Below, one piece after another: positions 44,676 to 50,217 of a stretch of 50,217 nucleotides of DNA. The notes below the pieces were generated by a model that saw nothing but the letters and a program-made list of their open reading frames with translations, did not search any database and was not told the DNA's origin. Made by a program: the position numbers and the translations under genes. Positions within the stretch are counted from its first letter, which is position 1. The number at the start of each line of letters is the position of its first letter. The DNA is from Parachlamydiaceae bacterium (GTDB lineage: Bacteria; Chlamydiota; Chlamydiia; Chlamydiales; Parachlamydiaceae): positions 1-50,217 of the forward strand of contig JACDES010000006.1 in NCBI GenBank assembly GCA_013816265.1, read 5' to 3'.

Positions 44676-47324
44676 TTAAGAACTATCCCAAGTTTTTAGG
44701 GATATTTCTAGATTTTCAACAGATTGTACTAATAAAGATAGTGTTCTATTAAGAAATCGATCTCTATTTTTAGGATTACTTATATTCATTTTTCTAATTT
44801 CATTTTTGATAGAGTATATTTTTTCTTTAATTCTATTTATAGATGCTTCTGTTATTTTTTTATCATTTTCTGAAATATTATCTTTCATCACATAGCAACC
44901 AATTCCTGCTATTATTATCCCCTTTGAATTTTTTCTTATCAAGGCTATATCTTCATCATCTGAAAATAACTTTTTATATAGATCGATAAGCTTATTATAA
45001 TTTTGAAGATTTTTTTGATCTTTTGATGCTAAACATTGTAGATCTAAAATAGTAGTTTCCATGGGGACTTTTTCAGAAAATACAAACTTATTAATATTCA
45101 TGAAATTGTTCCGAACAGCTAAAAAAATTTGATAATCGGTTTTATTGTTGCTAATTTGTAAGTAACTATTGAATACTTTAGATAGATTCATATCTTCAAG
45201 ATTAAAGGTGGTGTTTTTCTTGCTTATTACCCTTATAAATTTAAGAAATTCTTTCGCTTTATTGCTTAATTCATTGAAATTAAATAATTTATTTTCCTTT
45301 AACATTAATAAGTATTTTTTGATACGATCTAAATGAGTTTTGGATAGTTTTTGATATTCAGAAAGATTATTAGTTTTGTTTTTTTCTTGAAATTGCAATA
45401 TTGATTTTGCAAAGAGGATGATCTCATCTTTTATATTATTTATTAAATCTTGTGATTTATTATCTAGCTCATAAATTTCTTTAGGAATAGCAGTCTCTTG
45501 ATTGAGATATATATGAGCTGTTTCTGCACTTATTCTTTCTTCAGCATCAAGTCGAATTAATTTTCTTGCTACAACTAATTGTTTAACTGCTAATTTAATA
45601 TTTTCAGGATCAAGCTCTATATATCTTTCTAAATCTGCTAATTGAATTTTTAATTTTTCATTCTCTATTATTTTCAATTTTCCCCATTGAGTTTTTAAAT
45701 TCAATTTCCAGTTGGAAATGTGTTTTTCATTTTCTTGAATTTCCTTCTTCTTTTGCGCGATTTCTTTACTTATTTCTTCTTTATTTAAGGCTAAATTTAA
45801 AAAACTAATTTGTTCTTCAATTTCATGATCTATTTGATCTTGTTTCTTCATTCGAAATTGTTCATCTTTGCCATCTTCACCACCTAAGATTTGGTTTGAA
45901 CAAAGGACATCATAATGATCCGAAGTTGCTGATTTAAATAATGAAATCCCTAAGCTAAAACAATCTGCAGCTGTAGTCACTGGAGAACCAGCCATTACTT
46001 CAGGGGCTAAATACTTGTCAGTAGTCGTGAATTTAGTAGGAGGCTTATTAATATCAAAAGCAGATCCAAAATCTCCAATTAATCCTATTAATTTGTTATC
46101 TTTATCTTTTTTGTAATAAAAATTGGCTGGTTTTAAATCCATATGAATAATCCCTTTTTTATGGATACCGGCTAATCCGTTTGCAATCCCTTGCATTACA
46201 GCTAATCTCTCACTCATATTCCCATTCTTTTCAAACAATTCGTCAACGTTATCATATTTTTTTTGAATTACAATTCCAAGATCCTCGTAAGGGTCAATAA
46301 TATTTGGATTTTCATTTTCATTTTCTTTTAATTTTTTAAGAATATTTTTTTCTCTTTCAAGATCAGAAGGTGTAAAATTTTTACTAAATTCAAATTCAAA
46401 GGAAACTATAGATTCTGGTGTTTTAAGATTTATTGCAGTATATACTCTTTTTGTTGTGCCTTCACCAGACTTTTTGGCTTTATCCTGAATGATAATATCT
46501 CTTTTTTTTGTAATAGAATCTTCTTTACTAATAAATGTCTCATAACTTTGATTTCCCCCGTTCTGTCCTCTAACTAAGGTGTCAGGAGAATGCTTGGATA
46601 ACTCTTTTCCTATTCCATTTAATGTGTTGAAAAAAATCTCTCTTCTTTCTTGTGTGTCTGCCAGTTCATTAGTTTTTATTTTTGTTATTTTTTCACTATC
46701 TAAAATCTTCGTGATTGGTTGAAGATTACGATGTGCTATTATCGTCCCTCGTTTATAGTAACGATCTTCACGTATTTTTCTTGGTGCAAATGCATCAACG
46801 ATTTCGATAATTCTTCTTTCCTCTTGTAAAGTTGTTTTAAATAGCTCTTCGGCTGCGTGCAAATATTCTTCTGCTTCTTTGAATCCTAAATTAATAGCTT
46901 CTTTATAAGCTTTGACAGCATTTCTTTTTTCGCCTAATCGTACACAAATATTTGCAATCTTAAATTGGATTTGACCTTTTTCTTGGTTATTAGTTGCTTT
47001 TTCATATTCTTTGATTAATTTATCTTTTTGATTTTGTAAGGGTACTTTAAGTGTAATAAGGGCGTTAGCTATTGCAATTTCTTCAGTTTTGATCTCTCTA
47101 TCTGAGAGCCGTTTCCCAAAAACTAGTTGACGGCTTAAAAGTATATTTTCATCTCTTTTATTAAGTTCTTCGATTTCCTTTCCAAAGGCTTGTATTTTCT
47201 TTAAGATATCTTGAGAAATAGAAGGAGGGGTTGAAACTTGGGAAGGTTCTGTTGAGAGGGGTTTTTTAGGAGCTGCTTGAATTTGCGAACTATTATTATT
47301 TGAATTTATACTTTCGGTACTCAT
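44676..47324 (-). CDS. WNK-like ('no lysine') protein kinase homologue, kinase 4
   Basis: This 882-residue paralogue of kinase 3 shares the ATG context TTGAGGTATTTATT and the N-terminus MSTES. TPR-like helices (about 100-175), family module (about 170-285), then the kinase domain: SGEGTTKRVYTA with Lys292 at the third-glycine position, beta3 ESIVSFEFEF without lysine, IIHMDLKPAN (Asp396), GDFGS (Asp418) and LAPEV. An extra acidic/Asn stretch (KENENENPN, about 333-340) sits after helix C. The C-lobe coiled-coil insert and long helical tail match kinase 3, but the tails are more divergent than the N-terminal halves. It is the first unit of duplication copy 2. Confidence 0.82.
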   Translation of the reverse strand: MSTESINSNNNSSQIQAAPKKPLSTEPSQVSTPPSISQDILKKIQAFGKEIEELNKRDENILLSRQLVFGKRLSDREIKTEEIAIANALITLKVPLQNQKDKLIKEYEKATNNQEKGQIQFKIANICVRLGEKRNAVKAYKEAINLGFKEAEEYLHAAEELFKTTLQEERRIIEIVDAFAPRKIREDRYYKRGTIIAHRNLQPITKILDSEKITKIKTNELADTQERREIFFNTLNGIGKELSKHSPDTLVRGQNGGNQSYETFISKEDSITKKRDIIIQDKAKKSGEGTTKRVYTAINLKTPESIVSFEFEFSKNFTPSDLEREKNILKKLKENENENPNIIDPYEDLGIVIQKKYDNVDELFEKNGNMSERLAVMQGIANGLAGIHKKGIIHMDLKPANFYYKKDKDNKLIGLIGDFGSAFDINKPPTKFTTTDKYLAPEVMAGSPVTTAADCFSLGISLFKSATSDHYDVLCSNQILGGEDGKDEQFRMKKQDQIDHEIEEQISFLNLALNKEEISKEIAQKKKEIQENEKHISNWKLNLKTQWGKLKIIENEKLKIQLADLERYIELDPENIKLAVKQLVVARKLIRLDAEERISAETAHIYLNQETAIPKEIYELDNKSQDLINNIKDEIILFAKSILQFQEKNKTNNLSEYQKLSKTHLDRIKKYLLMLKENKLFNFNELSNKAKEFLKFIRVISKKNTTFNLEDMNLSKVFNSYLQISNNKTDYQIFLAVRNNFMNINKFVFSEKVPMETTILDLQCLASKDQKNLQNYNKLIDLYKKLFSDDEDIALIRKNSKGIIIAGIGCYVMKDNISENDKKITEASINRIKEKIYSIKNEIRKMNISNPKNRDRFLNRTLSLLVQSVENLEISLKTWDSS

Positions 47325-47586
47325 AATAAATACCTCAATTTATAATAAATTAAAAAAAAAGATTTTAAAATGTATAATTTAATTATAACATAATTTTGTT
47401 TAATTGTTTGTAGTTTTTAATGTTATTTGTTTGTAAATTTAATGATTAATAGAAATGAAAAAGTTGTTGTTGAAGATTAACCACAGCTCTCTTAAAACTT
47501 GGAATTTGAACTGTGCCAAAATCTCGGAATTCGGTCATCGAATCGCGCGAATTTTGCTGCCGGTTGAAATACAAGTTTTAAGCAGG
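47325..47586. other. Intergenic part of the tandem duplication (copy 2)
   Basis: Homologous to 43710-44004 over most of its length, but without the GATGATCGTAAA hairpin. AT-rich; no gene seen. Confidence 0.6.
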
Positions 47587-47847
47587 CTATGGTATAGAAT
47601 TAAGCAATTCCAATTTTTGTGAACGACTCAATTTTTTGATTTCGATTTCCCTTTTGGTCGCGCTAGAGCGATCGGGATGAGACTCTCTGAAGACGATTTT
47701 TTCAGGGCTGGAAAAATGGAAAAATTTTGCCCCTTGTGGATTATTGAGATGATCTTTAAAACGGCGATCTAAATCAGTCGTAATGCCGGTATAGAGCTTT
47801 CCCGAATTCGTTTGTATAATATAGACTTCCCATTGCTTCGTTTTCAT
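47587..47847 (-). CDS. GIY-YIG domain protein (copy 2)
   Basis: This 86-residue protein differs from copy 1 at only a few positions outside its C-terminus (LLNSIP). All presumed active-site residues are kept: Tyr pair of VYII and LYTGIT, Arg of DLDRRF, Glu of KREIEI. The start is 28 bp after the stop of kinase 5, so the two are probably cotranscribed. Why a small nuclease-like protein would travel with kinase genes is not evident. Confidence 0.85.
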   Translation of the reverse strand: MKTKQWEVYIIQTNSGKLYTGITTDLDRRFKDHLNNPQGAKFFHFSSPEKIVFRESHPDRSSATKREIEIKKLSRSQKLELLNSIP

Positions 47848-47875
47848 TATTTTTCAATCATCATTATGTTTTTGT

Positions 47876-49885
47876 TTATTGAAACTTGATTATCGCTTGG
47901 TAGCACTTTTCTCGTTCGTTTTTAAGTCTTTCAATTTCTTCCGCTAATTGGGGATTTAAGTCTCCAATATCCACGAGATCGAATTGATATAATTCTTCCA
48001 CAAGCCCGCCAGCCTGATAAATGCTCATTGCTGCCATATTTTTTATTTTATCTTTTTTTAACATTGTAGCACTATCAGTTAATTTTGATAGGATTATTTC
48101 ATTTAAATCGCTAAAGCATTTCAATGTTTTTCCCATTAATGATTGAAGAACCACGACTTTTTTTTTGATTTCAGGATTTAATTCCGTTGGTAATTCCGGA
48201 AGGGGAGGAAGAGCCTTGTCAAACTCTTCATCGCTTAAGGTTGAAATCGAATGCAATAACTCAGTGGCTTTTTCAGCATCCATTCTTTTGCTTGGATCTC
48301 TTATCAATAAACGACGCACAATTTCGAGTTGCTTAATTCCGATTAATTTATCTGCTTTTGTCAAACGTACGTTATTGACCTCTTTTTTTATACGCTCATA
48401 TTGAATGTTCATTAGAGTTTTTTCTCTTTCTAATACTGCAAATTGTCCTTTTGTTAAACCTGGTTTTAATTGTTCTTGCTTTATTTCATCTATTTTTTCT
48501 TGATTTTCATTGAGTTTCACCGTCAATTCTCCCAGTAGCCCCATCGGATTATCGATACTTTTCTTTAGAAGTTCAATTTCACTTTCAATTTGCTTATTGA
48601 TTTCTCTTTGGCCTGTATAACAGTAAATTTTAAGACCTCGAGGGGTTATAATATCACATTTACCCGTGACCCCCTCTAAAATAGATACTCCTAAACTAAA
48701 ACAATCGGATATTGGATCAGCAGGACCTTTATATTTCATTTCGGGTGCTTTATAAAGTTCTGTGTAAACTTGAATCGTCTCACCCTTTTTTTTGGCAGCT
48801 CCAAAATCACTCAAACGCCCAACTTTATTACTTCCCACTGTTTCATAGAGTATGTTATCTGGTTTTATATCAAGATGAACGATACCATTTTTATGTAGAG
48901 CTTTTAGGGCGTTTCCAATACCTTGGAAGACTTGCAGTCTTTGATTCATGATCCCTTTTTCCATTTTTTCAAATAATTTACTCGATCTTCCATATTTTTT
49001 CTGTAAGATTTCATAACCATAACCTGGGATGTATGGAGCGACGATATTAGGGATTTGGGTGTGGGCTAATAATTCGAGAAATTTCAATTCTAAACGAAAG
49101 TTCTCTGCTTCATTGTGAATGGTGGCCCATACATATTTAGTTTTATCTTGTAGTTTTACAGCCTTATGAACTGTTTTTGATCCCCCTTTACCTAGGAATG
49201 TTGATTGGTCTTTAACAAAGATTTCACCCGTTGGGGTGATGACGGCATCCAATGATTCTACATCCTTAGCCGGTAAGGGGATCGGGGTTGGTTTTGTTCT
49301 GGTTGATAAAGCTAAACCAATGGATTTCAATGTGTTAAATAATTTATTTTGAAATTCTTTATTAGTAGCTGGAAAAGATTTGGATAAATGTTCTATATTT
49401 TCTTCGTCTAAAATTCTAGCAACAAATTTTAGGGAATGGTAGGTTTCGATATATTTGGAGCTTTCTTTTGTCAATTGTTTAATTTTGTCCGGAGCGAACA
49501 TACTGATCAATTTTGCGACTACTTTTCTTTCTTTTTCGTCATAAAACTTAATTAAATATGAAATAACTGTATTTTCTTCAGATTTGATTTCATCTTCCAA
49601 ACCTTCAGTAAATAACGACTTTAATGCATCGGATTTTTTTTGAATCGAACTTAATTTTGTAAATTCATCGCGCCTATTAACAATTAAAATATCGGCTTCT
49701 TTTAATTTACTTAGTTTTGTTTTATCGCTTAAGAGATCCCAATTTTTAAGTTCTGTGAAAATTTCTTGTATTTTTAGGGTCGTTTCTGGTGTTAGGAGGG
49801 ATTTTGGGGTTTGCACGAGTTTATCGGTTGTGGGTGTCGTGATTGAAGATGTATCGAGTCTTACTTGATTACTTGGAGCTTCCAT
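47876..49885 (-). CDS. WNK-like ('no lysine') protein kinase homologue, kinase 5
   Basis: The ATG at 49885 has a strong AAGGAGGCC 5 bp upstream and is preferred to 49912; 669 residues. The N-terminal 120 residues are helical, followed by the family module (SMFAP ... FNTLKSIGLAL, about 128-195). The kinase domain opens LGKGGSKTVHKAV with Lys237 at the third-glycine position, and beta3 KYVWATIHN has no lysine; this is the family member closest to the WNK glycine-loop pattern GxGxxKTVxK. Other motifs are IVHLDIKPDN (Asp339), SDFGAA (Asp360) and KAPEM. A helical insert precedes VRRLLIRDPSKRMDAEKA, and a tail (PPLPELPTELNPE ...) follows. The duplicate of this gene is reduced to the relic at 44317-44597. 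Confidence 0.84.
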   Translation of the reverse strand: MEAPSNQVRLDTSSITTPTTDKLVQTPKSLLTPETTLKIQEIFTELKNWDLLSDKTKLSKLKEADILIVNRRDEFTKLSSIQKKSDALKSLFTEGLEDEIKSEENTVISYLIKFYDEKERKVVAKLISMFAPDKIKQLTKESSKYIETYHSLKFVARILDEENIEHLSKSFPATNKEFQNKLFNTLKSIGLALSTRTKPTPIPLPAKDVESLDAVITPTGEIFVKDQSTFLGKGGSKTVHKAVKLQDKTKYVWATIHNEAENFRLELKFLELLAHTQIPNIVAPYIPGYGYEILQKKYGRSSKLFEKMEKGIMNQRLQVFQGIGNALKALHKNGIVHLDIKPDNILYETVGSNKVGRLSDFGAAKKKGETIQVYTELYKAPEMKYKGPADPISDCFSLGVSILEGVTGKCDIITPRGLKIYCYTGQREINKQIESEIELLKKSIDNPMGLLGELTVKLNENQEKIDEIKQEQLKPGLTKGQFAVLEREKTLMNIQYERIKKEVNNVRLTKADKLIGIKQLEIVRRLLIRDPSKRMDAEKATELLHSISTLSDEEFDKALPPLPELPTELNPEIKKKVVVLQSLMGKTLKCFSDLNEIILSKLTDSATMLKKDKIKNMAAMSIYQAGGLVEELYQFDLVDIGDLNPQLAEEIERLKNEREKCYQAIIKFQ

Positions 49886-49954
49886 GTTGGCCTCCTTAAT
49901 AAATATAATCATTTAGATTCGTTCACATAAATGATTGAATCTAATAAATGCTAT

Positions 49955-50217
49955 AGAGCGACGCGTATTTGAATCGCCCTATACGGGCTCAATAACTTTT
50001 TTTATCAACCCAGAGTTCCCTTTGGTCACTCTGGGCTTTGAACCAATGCTGTCAAAATAAGAACAGCCCTATTTGTTTCCTTGCTCTTGTTTACCCCCGG
50101 ATGGGGGTTCTGGCATGATAGCCCAGGGTAAGCAGAGCGCAACCCTGGGTAAAAGTAATTTAATGATTGCACCCCAGAAGGGGGTGCCGGCATACGATGA
50201 ATCTAATTCGTTAAGAC
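49955..50217. mobile_element. Family 2 element fragments running off the window
   Basis: 49955-50052 resembles the right half of the 26610-27007 element (GCCCTATACGGGC, CAGAGTTCCCTTTGGTCACT, GGGCTTTGAAC). From about 50090 the sequence has the other core: TTACCCCCGGATGGGGGTT, CCCAGGG...CCCTGGG and GCACCCCAGAAGGGGGTGCC, and continues beyond the end. Two core types of one family thus lie side by side. Confidence 0.68.

Overview
The window looks like a chromosomal segment of an amoeba-associated chlamydia (Parachlamydiaceae-like, for example a Protochlamydia relative). This is inferred from a single-chain glycyl-tRNA synthetase, a dapA/dapL/dapB set using the LL-diaminopimelate aminotransferase route, RNase HIII next to a short RodZ, AT-rich DNA, and a large share of eukaryote-like effector candidates: a ubiquitin-specific protease, five protein-kinase-like proteins and a dual-specificity phosphatase. 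No rRNA, tRNA or CRISPR array was found.

Layout. 1-122: 3' end of a probable group II intron. 143-1108: outer-membrane beta-barrel protein. 1474-3702: USP-type deubiquitinase. 4135-9013: rnhC, a small membrane protein and recN on the minus strand, divergent from rodZ and a DUF368 polyprenyl-phosphate transporter. 9465-15266: truA, two MarC proteins, a small membrane protein and dapL-dapA-dapB, all on the minus strand. 15479-17515: first kinase. 17819-23675: a phospholipase D-like protein, recD2, dnaG and a DCC-family protein. 24242-30108: iron-permease-like protein, metal P-type ATPase and fused glyQS. 30369-33371: glycosyltransferase, cysteine-rich secreted repeat protein and rlmN. 33619-49885: an accessory island of four more kinases, a phosphatase, a long coiled-coil protein, a Sel1/TPR-like protein, two GIY-YIG proteins and gene relics.

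The main observation is that all five kinases lack the usual ATP-anchoring lysine of strand beta3 (VAIK), while all five carry a lysine in the glycine-rich loop where the third glycine normally sits (GxGxxKxV). This is the arrangement of eukaryotic WNK ('with no lysine') kinases. Three of them also have the WNK-like tryptophan in the beta3 strand. All keep the catalytic-loop Asp and the metal-binding Asp, and all have lost the Arg of HRD. They share an N-terminal module and a helical insert in the C-lobe, so they form one family. Two of them, with a GIY-YIG gene and a second kinase gene, form a tandem duplication (41067-49885). One copy of the second kinase has been reduced to a C-terminal relic fused to a fragment of the coiled-coil gene.

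The gaps between genes are filled with palindromic, MITE-like elements. Family 1 has GTAAGCGTC ends. Family 2 has GGAGTGCGTGTCGCTTGAGG ends and exchangeable GC-rich hairpin cores. Family 3 has ATACCACACGCGGTTAGG ends. There are also octamer repeats of the CACAAAGA type and GGACC/GGACG repeats. No transposase is encoded in the window, so any mobility would have to be supplied in trans.
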